Part shown: positions 1 to 10,132 of the stretch, piece after piece | Position numbering within the stretch: position 1 is the first letter of the stretch | Layout of the letters: the number at the start of each line of letters is the position of its first letter | Assembly (NCBI GenBank): GCA_047777475.1 | Contig: JBKEET010000001.1 | Location: forward strand, 1 to 64,000 | Direction: 5' to 3' | Source of the DNA: Sutterella sp047777475 | GTDB lineage: Bacteria > Pseudomonadota > Gammaproteobacteria > Burkholderiales > Burkholderiaceae_F | DNA length: 64,000 nt | Made by a program: the position numbers and the translations under genes | The notes under the pieces: model-generated | The model's database searches: none | Told to the model about the DNA's origin: nothing | Seen by the model: the letters and a program-made list of their open reading frames with translations, nothing else

Positions 1-1500
1 GCAGACATGAAAGCCCGCATACGCGTGTATGCAGGTGATATCAACCCGTGTGGTGACAGCCGCGGAGAGAGAACTGGCAAGGACGGGCGTCTACTATCAG
101 CGCGGCGGCCAAGTCGTCAAGCTGGCGAGAAAGAAGAACGTCAGCTAAGCGCGGAAATCGCCAATGAAAGCAGGCTTCTTCTAGACCTTAGTTGCCTTAT
201 TCGCTGGGAACACTATGATGCCCGCTCTCGAGATTTCGTGACCATAGATCCTACGCAGAAATGCATCAAGGCAGTTGCGGACGGCAGTCATCATGATGAG
301 CTGCCAGAGCTGAAAGGCATCACACAGCAGCCGATCCTGGCGCCAGACGGCAGTGTACGGCTCAAGGAAGGTTATGACAGCAGCACGGGACTTTACTGTG
401 ACTTCGACAGCCAAAAATTCGCAGTGCCTGATAACCCGACTCGGAAGATGCGCTTCATGCTCTGGGCGAACTTCAGAACATCTTGACGGAATTTCCCTTT
501 GAGTCGGAGTGCGACAAAAGCGCGGCCATCTCAGCGATGCTGACGGCAGCCGTTAGGCAGCAGCTGCGCTTGGCGCCGATGATTCATGTGAGGGCGCATC
601 TTTCAGGGTCTGGAAAGTCTTATCTGACGAATATCATCGGGGCATTTGCTACCCCGAATGAGATCTCAGTAAAGAGTTTCCCTAAAGATGAGGACGAGTG
701 CCGAAAACTTCTAATTGCTGAGCTCATGACGGCGCCGCCCGTGATCTGCTTCGACAACTTAAAGACTGATATTACGACCATGTCAGCCTTTGTTCTGCTT
801 TGACGGAGACATCGATCAGCGGACGAATTCTGGGCGCCAGCAAGACCGTTGAAGTCAGCACTCGCGCATTGATTTTATCAAGCGGCAACAATGTCGGCCC
901 TGTTCGTGACATGGCACGCCGTGTTCTTACCATCCACTTGAATCCCCAAGAGGAGATCCCAGCGGCTCGCACCTTCAAGAATCCGACATTGCTTGATGAC
1001 GTCAAGAAAGCTCGGATCGATATGTGTCCTGTGCTTTGATCATCATTTCGGCTTGGATCAAGGCGGGGCGCCCCAAGGATGACAGCTTAAAAGTGCTCAA
1101 TTCTTTTGGGGAATGGTCCGATCTGTGCCGCTGCCCATTGATTTGGCTGGGGCTGCCAGACCCCGCCCAGCGAGTTTTTGAAGTCATGTTGGAAGACCCA
1201 GAAAGAGAACTGGCGGGGGCGCATCATCGATGTGCTGTGGGACTTCTTTGCTCGTCAGCCCTTCACGGTCAGCGATATTGCAGGGAAATTTAGATTCATT
1301 ACGGCGGTATCGGACGAAAAGACCGCGCCTTTCGAGGAAGCGGGGCTTATGACCAACTGTAGCTTTGACCGCCTTCGCTGTGGTTGGTGGCTGAAGCGTC
1401 ATGACGGCTGGGCTTGCGGCAAACATCGTCTGCTGAAAGCAAATGTCGGCGGAAGCAAAACGCCGCATTACCGCATCGTTGAGATGGAGAGCGAGATTTA
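1..1500 (+). pseudogene. Partial, frameshifted copy of the element primase-helicase
   Basis: This is the 3' part of a second copy of the primase-helicase gene that is intact at 12578-15109; base 1 corresponds to base 13607. The reading frame is broken by six single-base indels relative to the intact copy: an extra C near 46, a missing G near 139, a missing G near 446, a missing T near 772, a missing G near 1016 and an extra G near 1214. The Walker A segment (GSGKS, about 606-620) and the C-terminal part are still readable in pieces. No substitution was seen against the intact copy in this stretch. It is either a decaying tandem copy or a low-quality sequence end. The gene start lies outside the window. 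Confidence 0.85.
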
Positions 1501-1513
1501 AGGAGATATAGGA

Positions 1514-2332
1514 ATGAGTCAAACGAATAAGAAGCCGTCCAACGATATGACGGAAGGAAGTTACGCTCTGACCAGGTTTAACTCTGTCAAGCATGGTTTG
1601 CGCTCAGAGGCGGCAGTCCTGCCTCACGAGTCAGCCGAGGATTATGCGTCTCTGCAACAAGAACTCATGGATGAGTATCAGCCTCAGGGCATAACAGAGA
1701 AAGCTTTGGTACAGGAGCTCGCGGCGACAATCTGGAGAAAGCGCCGAGTTCTTCGGGCAGAAGCGGCGCAAGTCAACCATGGGCATCAATGGCGCTCTGG
1801 CGGCAGGCCCAAGTTCATCAACAGCGCAGCTCCCTTTGATCTGCACGTCAATATCACCTACATGAACCAAGAACGTTTTGAACAGGACGTGAGAGACTTG
1901 CTTGCACTCGGAGAAGATGAACTGAGGCAGCACAGAGAAGAACTTGCAGCTCAGCAGCATGCGATTGAGGAGGCGGACGCCTGCTTGGACAAAGGCGGAA
2001 GGGGCGCCGCGAAGAAGGCGCTTCAGAAGCTCACGGAGGAGCAGCAGGATCTCTGGTATGAGGAAGACCGAGATGAAGATGCGGCTAGCGTCAGCATGTT
2101 CATTCACGCACTTTGCAAAGTGATCTTGATGAGAAGAAAAGCTTTAGCGGCTCGTGTTCAAGATCTTAGAGAGCAAGCAATCGGTATGGCTGTCAACAAT
2201 ATCTCTTTTGAACAAATTGCCCGCTATGAAGCGCACTTGGACCGTAAATTCGAGCGCATTCTATCTATTTTGCTGAAGCTAAAAGAGATGAAAGCGGATA
2301 AGGAAGAATACTCTAAACATATTGATAATTAA
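1514..2332 (+). CDS. Basic 'HGL' element protein, copy 1
   Basis: This is the 272-residue counterpart of the protein at 15122-15940. It carries four single-base indels relative to that copy, arranged as two compensating pairs: an extra C near 1777 with a missing G near 1806, and a missing G near 2106 with an extra A near 2137. The overall frame is kept, but two internal segments of about ten residues differ. The N-terminal 'NSVKHGLRSEA' motif and the following helical, charged region are unchanged. The start is ATG 1514, behind the AGGAGA at 1501-1506. Function is unknown; see the intact copy. The altered segments may be sequencing error rather than real divergence. Confidence 0.6.
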   Translation: MSQTNKKPSNDMTEGSYALTRFNSVKHGLRSEAAVLPHESAEDYASLQQELMDEYQPQGITEKALVQELAATIWRKRRVLRAEAAQVNHGHQWRSGGRPKFINSAAPFDLHVNITYMNQERFEQDVRDLLALGEDELRQHREELAAQQHAIEEADACLDKGGRGAAKKALQKLTEEQQDLWYEEDRDEDAASVSMFIHALCKVILMRRKALAARVQDLREQAIGMAVNNISFEQIARYEAHLDRKFERILSILLKLKEMKADKEEYSKHIDN

Positions 2333-2392
2333 CGAAAATATTTAGTTGATTAAGTAGATAATAGATAAATTTTCTTATGGATTTGGGAAAAA

Positions 2393-2995
2393 ATGGGCGG
2401 TTTGGGAAGCGGGCGCTTGCCGTGGCGCCGAAGAGAGACAGTGGAAGATTGCAGGGGCCTCGGCATAAGAAATGTCAAGCGGGGATGGCGGGGGTTATCG
2501 AGTGGAAGGCGAGAAACATTCAGGTGGACTAGGAAAGGCAAACCTTATGGTGCTGCAGATGTTTTCGTAAAGGACGGGACGCTGCACATTTCTTACCTGT
2601 GGAGCAAGCCAGGGAACGAAGACTGGAATCTCACGGATTGTGCTGTAGCAATCGATAAGCAACCATGTCATTTCGGAGGTGAAAGATGGTGGTTTATTTG
2701 TCCGCGATGCGGGCGCAGAACGTCAGTTCTCTTATCTCGGAGAAAGTTGGTTGCAGATGCTGTATGGGATTGACTTACCGAAGTGCGAAAGCTGAACCGA
2801 ATTGAGCGTTTCTCCATTCACATGAATCGCATTAAACGGCGTTTGGGCGGGGAGGAACTTCAACGGCCCAAAGGCATGCATGCTTGTACATATGATCGGC
2901 TGATGTGCGAATACCGCACGGCTGCACGTCAGCAAACAGATGCAAAGCTTGAAGAAGCGCTAAAGCTTCTGCGCCGTTTGGAATCCGCTCGGTAA
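2393..2995 (+). pseudogene. Zinc-ribbon 'GGLGSGR' protein, copy 1, frameshifted
   Basis: This is the counterpart of the intact 200-residue gene at 16001-16603. The N-terminal 'MGGLGSGRLPWRR' and the first zinc-ribbon half (CPRCGRR) are present. A missing T near 2732 shifts the frame just before the second cysteine pair, and an extra A near 2793 returns to frame after it, so the second metal-binding half would be mistranslated into an early stop. A substitution at about 2544 (T here, G in the other copy) is one of only two in the whole 3.28-kb comparison. Confidence 0.75.
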
Positions 2996-3266
2996 AAAGG
3001 GGGGAGGGCGGTTTTCGTCAAGAAGATGGAAGTGATCTAGACCGAGGCCTCAAGCATTTTTTGCGAGAGCTAAAAAATCCCGAAAAACACCCAAATCACT
3101 TCAACATGGTGGGAGGATTTTGACCTTTTGGGGGGATTTTTTGATGAAGCCCCAAAAACTGTCACGTGATCTATCTCAACGCCTAGCGAAAAATTTATGA
3201 TGGGTAAGATGATGGGTAAAATCGATTGAAAAAATGAGAACGGCTGGAAAATAAGGGATTTTAAGT
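2996..3266 (+). other. Distal end of element copy 1
   Basis: Non-coding end of the element, matching 16604-16876 apart from one A and one T missing from homopolymer runs and one substitution. It contains the inverted repeat TTTTGGGG/CCCCAAAA at 3126-3157 and a pair of putative integrase arm sites at 3197-3218. Confidence 0.7.
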
Positions 3267-3457
3267 TCCCACCCCTTCCGCCAATGCGAAGTCCCAGACT
3301 GTCCCAAGACGTCTGGGATTTCTTTTTATCTCAATCATTTACGCTATAAGAGCGTCTCATAATATCCCAGGAAATCCCAAGACAGCCCCGATTTTATGAT
3401 GGGTAGTATGATGGGTAAACACGAGTTCAATAATCGAACATGCGTTTTACCCATCAT
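3197..3457. repeat. Putative integrase arm-type binding sites
   Basis: The 10-mer ATGATGGGTA occurs four times as two direct pairs with a 12-bp period (3197-3206 and 3209-3218; 3396-3405 and 3408-3417), and once inverted at 3448-3457, just before the integrase start. The pairs flank the att core. The same left pair recurs at 16807-16828. Paired short direct repeats on both sides of a core are the expected layout of tyrosine-integrase arm sites; the inverted site beside the int start could also serve autoregulation. Confidence 0.6.
3267..3283 (+). other. Hybrid attachment site between tandem element copies
   Basis: The 17-bp core TCCCACCCCTTCCGCCA occurs here and again at 16877-16893. All identity between the two copies stops exactly at its final A. 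The sequence fits the T-stem and acceptor 3' strand of a tRNA-Ser (acceptor CCCTTCC, discriminator G, CCA), a usual target of P4-type integrases. On the left is the distal end of copy 1 and on the right the integrase end of copy 2, so this is an internal attR/attL hybrid. The tRNA body is not in the window. Confidence 0.8.
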
Positions 3458-3471
3458 AAAAAGGGATATCA

Positions 3472-4806
3472 ATGCCGAAAGTAGCTCGGGTACTGACTTC
3501 TTTGGAGGTTAAGAATTTGGGCCTTGGAACCTTCGCCTTGGGAGGTGTCAACGGCTTATACATTCGCAAATCTCGAGTCCAGCAAATCTTCTTTTACCGT
3601 TATAAGGACGCCCATGGACGTCATGATTTCGTTCTAGGAAATTATCCTGAACTGTCGTTGGCGGATGCTCGCAGGGAAGCTGCCGAGGCTCGGGACCTAG
3701 TTAAGGACGGCAAGAGCCCTATTTCAAAAAGGCGCCAGGATATTTCTCGTGAGGAAGAAGAACGGCAAGCAGCGCTCGATGCAGCTCAGAAGGAAATTCT
3801 GACGTTTGAAGAAGCAGCTGAGGGCTGGATTGAAGATCGAGCAAAAAACGGATTCTGGGTTCGTAATCCTCGCGGCGAACGAGAGACGAGGCTTTTGCTT
3901 GGCAAACACATTTTCCCTTTCCTTGGAAGCCGCGATATTGAAAGTATCACAGCAGAGGACATGCGGAATTGCCTTGCGCGAATTTGGCAGTCAACCCCTT
4001 CATCAGCCAAGAAGGTGCGGACCTACGTTCAAAAGATTTTCCAGTGGAGCATGGCGAAAGGCCTTTGTCAACGCCTGGACAATCCAGCCATGATGGATGG
4101 CCCGTTGGGAGTGCTTCTCGAACCTTATCAAAAGAATCGTAAGCAGAAAGACGTCATGGCGGCATGCTCAGTTAAGGAAATACCTCGCCTGATGGCGGAA
4201 ATCATGGCATACGACTCAATGTCTGCCAAGGCGTGTGCATTTGCCATATTGACCGCTGCGCGCTCTCAGGCAGTGCGTATGGCCCGCTGGGATGAGTTTG
4301 ATTTAGAGAATGCCCTTTGGGTTATTCCACTGGAACACGACAAGCTGAAATTTTCAAATCGCGATAGGACGATTTTTCTCTCTACCTGGGCTGTAAGCTT
4401 GCTCAAGAAGCTCCCTCGTTTTGTGGAGTGTCCGTATGTGTTTCCCAGCGCTCGCGGTTCGCATTTCTCAGATGTAGCTCTGACGATGTTTCTCAGAGGG
4501 CTACATGAAAAAAGGGTTGCGAAGGATGGCCGAGGCTGGATTGATCCCGCGAAGAGTGCAAGGCTCGGCAAACCTTGCATCATTACGCTGCATGGAACTG
4601 CCCGTGCAACGTTCCGTACTTGGGCTAAGGACGATGTGCTTGGCAATAATCGCCGTTTTGATCAGCAGGCCGTAGAAATGTGCCTGTTGCACGAAAAGAA
4701 TGATGCTTACAACGGCGCCTATGACCGCGCTCCGCTTGCCCAGGAGCGCCGCAAAATTATGCAAGCTTGGGGTGACTACTGCATGAAAGAATTCCGTAAG
4801 AAGTGA
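3472..4806 (+). CDS. int: P4-family tyrosine integrase
   Basis: A site-specific tyrosine recombinase of 444 residues that would integrate and excise the element at the tRNA-Ser 3' end. The N-terminal 90 residues match the arm-DNA-binding domain of P4-like integrases (ends in 'LADARREAAEARDLVKDGK'). A core-binding region follows and then the catalytic domain. Visible catalytic residues are Arg264 (AARSQ), His374 and Arg378 in HGTARATF, His407 (LLHEKN) and the nucleophile Tyr417 (GAYDR), all in family order. Length is usual for the family. The start is ATG 3472, next to the arm repeats and right after the att core, which is the standard position of int at the tRNA-proximal end. The gene is intact in a much more AT-rich setting than the host genes. 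Confidence 0.95.
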   Translation: MPKVARVLTSLEVKNLGLGTFALGGVNGLYIRKSRVQQIFFYRYKDAHGRHDFVLGNYPELSLADARREAAEARDLVKDGKSPISKRRQDISREEEERQAALDAAQKEILTFEEAAEGWIEDRAKNGFWVRNPRGERETRLLLGKHIFPFLGSRDIESITAEDMRNCLARIWQSTPSSAKKVRTYVQKIFQWSMAKGLCQRLDNPAMMDGPLGVLLEPYQKNRKQKDVMAACSVKEIPRLMAEIMAYDSMSAKACAFAILTAARSQAVRMARWDEFDLENALWVIPLEHDKLKFSNRDRTIFLSTWAVSLLKKLPRFVECPYVFPSARGSHFSDVALTMFLRGLHEKRVAKDGRGWIDPAKSARLGKPCIITLHGTARATFRTWAKDDVLGNNRRFDQQAVEMCLLHEKNDAYNGAYDRAPLAQERRKIMQAWGDYCMKEFRKK

Positions 4807-4973
4807 GCTGCAGGTCGCTCTCTGCTTGACACTTTTTCGGGTGAGAACATCAAATCCCCCTAGACCTCCTAGATCTCCCTGGATCCTCCGTTGATGCGCC
4901 GCAAGTGCGCTTCGTCCCCTAACTCTGGCAAAATGTCAGACAATCTCAAGATGTCTCACCGAGACCCAGATGT

Positions 4974-7208
4974 TTGAATGGCCCTAAAGGCCACTTTACG
5001 GGATTATCTATGGCAAATATCCACGAAACAATAGCAAATGTAGAGAAATTGGATCCCGAATTGGCGCGGCAGATTCGCAAATTTGTCAGAGATCATTCCT
5101 ATGGTTTGGTCTTTGAACATAATCTTCCCGAAGCTGTTCGGCTTTATACAAAAACGCCAACCGTAGGAGATACCGTAAATATCAGACCAGCTCGCGGGAA
5201 GGACGAAACCGCGGAAAACTTAAAGCCATGGTTGGTGAGAGCGATTAACGGAGAAAAAGCCACTGTTGAGAATCAAGGGCAAACGAAGACGTTACCTTTG
5301 AGTGAGCTGGTAACGGTCGTCAGTTACAGGGATACCATCTATCCAGGCTTGAAAGTGATAGATCAAATTGAGAGAGGTACGCCCGACGATCCATATCAGG
5401 TTGTTATAAATGCAGAAAACTACCATGCGCTAGAGATGCTTGCATACTGTTACGCGGGCAAGGTTGACTGCATTTATATTGATCCGCCCTATAACTCGGG
5501 AGCAAAAGACTGGAAATATAACAACAATTACGTTGATATTAATGACAAGTATCGCCATAGCAAGTGGCTTACTTTCATGGAAAGGCGGTTGAAGCTAGCT
5601 AAACAGCTTTTGAATCCTCAGGATTCCGTCCTCATGGTAACCATTGATGAAAAGGAATATGCCAGGCTTGGTCTGCTGTTAGAACAGATATTCCCTGAGG
5701 CGCGGATCCAGATGGTGAGTACGGTTATTAGTCACCATGGAACAAGCCGAACTAATGAATTTTCCAGGGTCAATGAATTTATTTACGTTGTCATGTTGGG
5801 CGAGTGTGAGATATCGCCAATAGACAAGTCAGGTTATGTGAACGAGGGTGAAGCTGTTCACTGGCAGTCTTTTAGAAGAAGCAATCCTACAAATATTCGA
5901 ACTTCCAGGCCTTCTCAGTTCTATCCGATCTACATAGACAAAAAAACTCATCGCATAGTAAAAGTTGGCGATTTCATTACTCCTGAAGTCAGCAGATTCT
6001 CAGTAGAACAAATTCCAGGCTGCGAGACTGTATTCCCTGTTCGTGATGATGGCACAGAGATGATGTGGAGTTTGATGCCCAGCGAATGCAGAAAAAGGGT
6101 TAAACAGGGATATGTCAAAGCAGGTCGATATTGTCCAGATAAGCCTCAGCAATTTTCGATGCAGTATTTGATGTCGGGGACAATAGAAGCCATAAATGAC
6201 GGTCGAATCGTTGTAACTGGTTATTCTCCCGATGGCAGTGTTATTGCCCAAAATACAGAAACGAAATTGTCTTTACCGAAAACGCAATGGGATGTTGTGT
6301 CACATAGTGCGCGTGACTATGGGACCAAAATATTGACAAACATTTTCCACGATTCCAGATTTAGTTTTCCGAAATCCGTTTTTGCAGTGCACGACTGTCT
6401 GAAGATTTTTGTAGCGAATAAACCCGATGCTCTTGTTGTTGATTTCTTCGCAGGGTCAGGGACGACACTTCATGCCGTTAACCTATTAAATGCAGAAGAT
6501 GGGGGACATCGCTGTTGTATATGCGTTACGAATAATGAAATATCAGATGAAGAACAGAAATCATTCACAGAAAAAGGTCTTCGTCCTGGTGATGATGATT
6601 GGGAAGCGCGCGGCATTGCTAGATATGTAACATGGCCTCGCACGAAGTGTACCGTTGAAGGCGTTGATATAAATGGAAATGCGCTTATTGGCGATTATGG
6701 CTGCTTAGTCGAGTCATATGATGAGATTGATGGTGACGTCACAGATCCCGAAACAAACAAGAAGATTCGGGGTAAGGTCTACAAGAAAGCAAAACATCCA
6801 GCTTATCCCCAATTAGCAAACTTAAAGCAAGCTGATGGGTTCAAGGCCAATGCCATTTTCTTTGATCTGACTTATGAGTCAGCATGGCCTATCCGCCTTG
6901 ATAATGCATTCAATGCTATTGCTCCAATTCTTTGGATGCAGGCAGGTTGTCGTGGCCCTATTATCACAAAAGTTGGGAAATCTTACGCAACTACGAATTT
7001 TTATGGAGTTCTTTTTAATTTCTCTGCCGTAGCGAAATTTTGCGATGTCGTTAAAAAGAAACCATCAATTAAAAGCGTTTTTGTCGTGACAGATGATCAA
7101 AGGCGATACTCCAACGTATGCAGGAGATTACCTGGCATCGAGGTGCACAGACTTTACGAGACTTTCCTCAAAACTTTTGAAATTCGCGGTGAAGGTGGGA
7201 ACGACTGA
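4974..7208 (+). CDS. mod: Type III restriction-modification methyltransferase (Mod)
   Basis: A DNA adenine N6-methyltransferase of 744 residues, the modification and recognition subunit of a Type III system. The catalytic DPPY lies at residues 170-173 and the AdoMet-binding FAGSG at 492-496. The order DPPY before FxGxG is that of beta-class enzymes such as EcoP15I Mod. The roughly 300 residues between them would hold the target-recognition domain, so the recognition sequence cannot be read from motifs. The stop overlaps the start of res by one base, implying translational coupling. An alternative start at ATG 5010 (MANIHETIAN) would remove 12 residues; neither start has a strong ribosome-binding site. 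A TTGACA at 4827-4832 may be the -35 of the cargo promoter. Confidence 0.93.
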   Translation: MNGPKGHFTGLSMANIHETIANVEKLDPELARQIRKFVRDHSYGLVFEHNLPEAVRLYTKTPTVGDTVNIRPARGKDETAENLKPWLVRAINGEKATVENQGQTKTLPLSELVTVVSYRDTIYPGLKVIDQIERGTPDDPYQVVINAENYHALEMLAYCYAGKVDCIYIDPPYNSGAKDWKYNNNYVDINDKYRHSKWLTFMERRLKLAKQLLNPQDSVLMVTIDEKEYARLGLLLEQIFPEARIQMVSTVISHHGTSRTNEFSRVNEFIYVVMLGECEISPIDKSGYVNEGEAVHWQSFRRSNPTNIRTSRPSQFYPIYIDKKTHRIVKVGDFITPEVSRFSVEQIPGCETVFPVRDDGTEMMWSLMPSECRKRVKQGYVKAGRYCPDKPQQFSMQYLMSGTIEAINDGRIVVTGYSPDGSVIAQNTETKLSLPKTQWDVVSHSARDYGTKILTNIFHDSRFSFPKSVFAVHDCLKIFVANKPDALVVDFFAGSGTTLHAVNLLNAEDGGHRCCICVTNNEISDEEQKSFTEKGLRPGDDDWEARGIARYVTWPRTKCTVEGVDINGNALIGDYGCLVESYDEIDGDVTDPETNKKIRGKVYKKAKHPAYPQLANLKQADGFKANAIFFDLTYESAWPIRLDNAFNAIAPILWMQAGCRGPIITKVGKSYATTNFYGVLFNFSAVAKFCDVVKKKPSIKSVFVVTDDQRRYSNVCRRLPGIEVHRLYETFLKTFEIRGEGGND

Positions 7209-10108
7209 TGAAATACGAGTTATTCGATTTTCAAAAAAAAGCCGTTGCCGATCTGCTGTCGAGCATGAAGTCGATGCGCAATGCTTATCGTTCAGATGGC
7301 AGGCTGACTTCTGTTTCTCTCACGGCGCCGACAGGGGCGGGGAAAACTGTAATTGCGGCAGCAGTTGCTGAGGGTCTTTTTTTCGGCAATGAATCGTTCT
7401 CAGGGGACCCCAACTCAATCATTCTTTGGCTTTCCGATTCTCCTAGCCTGAATACTCAAACTATGCTGCGTTTCGGCGCGGCTACCGATCTCCTTACCCC
7501 AACATCAATGGAAGTAGTGGGTCCTGAATTTCCTCGTTCGCATGAACGGCTTATGCCAGGGAAGATTTATTTTTTGAACCGTCAGTTGCTTTCAAAGAAA
7601 GGGAGATTGAGCAATGGCAATGAGGGTGGAAGGACTTTTTATGATGTTTTGTCTCGCACGATAGAGGATACAAGTTCTCATCTTTTCCTATTTATAGACG
7701 AAGCTCACCGTGGTATCGGAAAAGAGGCAACGAACGACTCCGACAACAAAACAATCTATGCCAACCTTATTGATGGAGAGGCAGGGCGGAATCCTCCAAT
7801 GCCTAGCGTAGTTGGCATTTCAGCTACTCCAGAGCGTTTTGAGGAGGCAATGAAGCAACGTCAGGGAAGAGATATCCATGCGGCTATAAATGTGTCAGTG
7901 CAGGCAGTACGCGATTCTGGACTTATTAAAGACTTCATTGAGTTGCGCACACCTAAAAACCAAGCAGATACCCGACACCAGGACTTAACACTGGCCTGTG
8001 CCAAATTGGCTAAATCAACTGAGGTTTGGAAAAAATACTGCCAATCAATTGGTATTCCCCAGGTTGTTCCTCTTATGGTTGTACAGGTAGAGGACAAGGT
8101 CAGCAATGGTGTCCTTGAGGATCTTTGCTCTCAGATTTTGGAATCTCTGCCTTGGCTTGAAGGGGACTGTTTTGCTAATGTCTTTGGAGAACATGAAGAT
8201 CTTAAGACAGCCGTTGCCAACATCCCTTATTGCCCACCAGAGAAAGTATCAGGAGAAACTGGAATCAGAGTGCTTTTTGCTAAAGATGCAATCTCTACAG
8301 GTTGGGACTGTCCGCGCGCGGAAGTAATCTATTCCAGAAGGAAGCGTAACGATCCAACATATATTGCTCAGCTGATTGGGCGCATGATACGTACACCGTT
8401 AGCACGAAGAGTGAATGAATACGATGAACTAAACACAGTTTCCTGCTATTTGCCTGAGTTCGATGCTCATTCCGTGCAGGATGTTGTCGCTCGTTTGCAA
8501 GAAGATAACGTAGCGGTGGATCCCCAAAAGATTACTTCCAATACGGCAACGATTACATGGTTTGGCAACACGAAGCAACTTGTGGACGCAAACCTTGAGA
8601 GTTCTTCTTCTGGGAATGACGCAGTGCCTTCGGCCTCTTCTTCTCATTCCTTAGACCAAGGCGCAATATCAACGAACAGCAAAAATGCAGATACTCCTAA
8701 AGAGGAAACGCTTTGGGAGGAAACCGACATTCCTTTGGGAAAAAAGCCCTCTGGTACTGACAGTCCTTCGGCGAAGAAAACCCCTGGAAAAATATGTGTG
8801 GTATTGCCAGATGAAGAAAATGGAAAACTTGTTTTAACTCCTGATGATGCAGAAAAAAGCATTGCTGTTCATGAGGATGAAAACGAGGGTTTGGGGAAGA
8901 AAATCTCGCGGAAGAAATGGCTGCAAATTGCCAATAGGATGCCTTTGGCTGATGCTGAAAAATTGCGGAATAGTTTACAGGGCATATTGTCCCGAAGAGT
9001 GAGGACAAATGATAAGAATGATCCGTTTTTAGATCTTTGGGATTGCGTTGACATAATTACGTCTGATTTGGCACCAGGATCAGAACTTGATAAAGAAATC
9101 GAAGATAGTTTCTGCAGTAATGTTGATGCTGAGATCGTGAGGCAAGAATCAGTCTTTAAACGTTCATTTAACGAAATCCGCAACACGACTATTTCTGTCA
9201 TACGTGTGGATCCGCTTACAGGTGAAGAGTTTGAAGACAGGGATGAGCTAGTTCAAAACGACTGGACTCGCCTATCAGATTTTTATCAGCAGACTGTTAG
9301 TGTATTTGCTGGTGCGTCGGATAAGGTAAAAGCTTATATCAACCGTAAAAGCGAACAGGAAGATATATCCAAAGACGAAGCGCTTTGCAGGATTTGTGCG
9401 GTTGCTAACTGTGTTGAAATTATCACCGCTCTTCAGGGATGGGCCAAGCGGGAAACAAAAGACCTTCTTGCTCAATATGGTCCAAATCGTAATCTTGTGA
9501 CTGCGGAAAATCGACAAAGATGGGACCGTATTGAGGGGAATACTCTTCCCTATGTTCAATATGCTCTGAATATCAGCTCATATAAATCTCAGCAGAACAA
9601 GAATTACGATCGTTATGAACGTCATCTGCTTTGCGATGCCAACGGTTGGGCGTACTTTAACTTGGATGCGGTAGAGAAGAAAGTTGTTGAAACAGAATTG
9701 GCGCAGCCGCTGACAGTTGGTTGGTACCGCAATGAGTCGGGCAATTTCCAGGCCTCCCTCTCTATCCCTTATCAGTTGGGTGGGAATTGGCACAACATGT
9801 ATCCCGACTTCATATTCTTCCAAAAAGCGAAGGACGGTCGGATTTTGCGTTCTATTGTCGATCCGCATGGCGATTGGCTGGGGGATAGTGTGGCCAAACT
9901 AAAGGGCTATGTGGCTTATTTAAAGGCTCTTCCCGAGCAATTTGCCAGAGTACTTGCCATTGCAGATAGACCCGATGGAAGTTGCGTTTATTTGGATTTA
10001 ATGCAAAAGGAGACTCAAGAGGCTATTGAGGGGTTTGCTGGAGATTCTGCAAAAGATTTATTTAATGATAAATCGTTAGGTAAACCATACATTCTCAAGA
10101 CTGCTTAG
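7208..10108 (+). CDS. res: Type III restriction enzyme, helicase-nuclease subunit (Res)
   Basis: A 966-residue superfamily 2 helicase with a C-terminal nuclease, the partner of the upstream Mod. Walker A is APTGAGKT at residues 40-47 and motif II is DEAH at 164-167. Motifs V and VI appear as 'AISTGWDCPRAEV' near 360 and 'QLIGRMIRT' near 390. The C-terminal region contains 'YPDFIFF' near 864 followed by IVDPHGDW, compatible with a PD-(D/E)xK-like nuclease. The middle segment (about 460-580) is low-complexity and rich in Ser, Lys and Glu, probably a linker. ATG 7208 overlaps the mod stop. Length is normal for Type III Res, and no break is seen, so the pair should be active. Confidence 0.92.
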   Translation: MKYELFDFQKKAVADLLSSMKSMRNAYRSDGRLTSVSLTAPTGAGKTVIAAAVAEGLFFGNESFSGDPNSIILWLSDSPSLNTQTMLRFGAATDLLTPTSMEVVGPEFPRSHERLMPGKIYFLNRQLLSKKGRLSNGNEGGRTFYDVLSRTIEDTSSHLFLFIDEAHRGIGKEATNDSDNKTIYANLIDGEAGRNPPMPSVVGISATPERFEEAMKQRQGRDIHAAINVSVQAVRDSGLIKDFIELRTPKNQADTRHQDLTLACAKLAKSTEVWKKYCQSIGIPQVVPLMVVQVEDKVSNGVLEDLCSQILESLPWLEGDCFANVFGEHEDLKTAVANIPYCPPEKVSGETGIRVLFAKDAISTGWDCPRAEVIYSRRKRNDPTYIAQLIGRMIRTPLARRVNEYDELNTVSCYLPEFDAHSVQDVVARLQEDNVAVDPQKITSNTATITWFGNTKQLVDANLESSSSGNDAVPSASSSHSLDQGAISTNSKNADTPKEETLWEETDIPLGKKPSGTDSPSAKKTPGKICVVLPDEENGKLVLTPDDAEKSIAVHEDENEGLGKKISRKKWLQIANRMPLADAEKLRNSLQGILSRRVRTNDKNDPFLDLWDCVDIITSDLAPGSELDKEIEDSFCSNVDAEIVRQESVFKRSFNEIRNTTISVIRVDPLTGEEFEDRDELVQNDWTRLSDFYQQTVSVFAGASDKVKAYINRKSEQEDISKDEALCRICAVANCVEIITALQGWAKRETKDLLAQYGPNRNLVTAENRQRWDRIEGNTLPYVQYALNISSYKSQQNKNYDRYERHLLCDANGWAYFNLDAVEKKVVETELAQPLTVGWYRNESGNFQASLSIPYQLGGNWHNMYPDFIFFQKAKDGRILRSIVDPHGDWLGDSVAKLKGYVAYLKALPEQFARVLAIADRPDGSCVYLDLMQKETQEAIEGFAGDSAKDLFNDKSLGKPYILKTA

Positions 10109-10132
10109 GATTCGTAGGTTGGAGGCAGCGAT

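Noticed and set aside
3197..3457. A short CRISPR-like array from the repeated ATGATGGGTA units
   Set aside because: Units are only 10 bp with a 12-bp period, no spacers of 30 bp and no cas genes; an integrase-site reading fits the att context.
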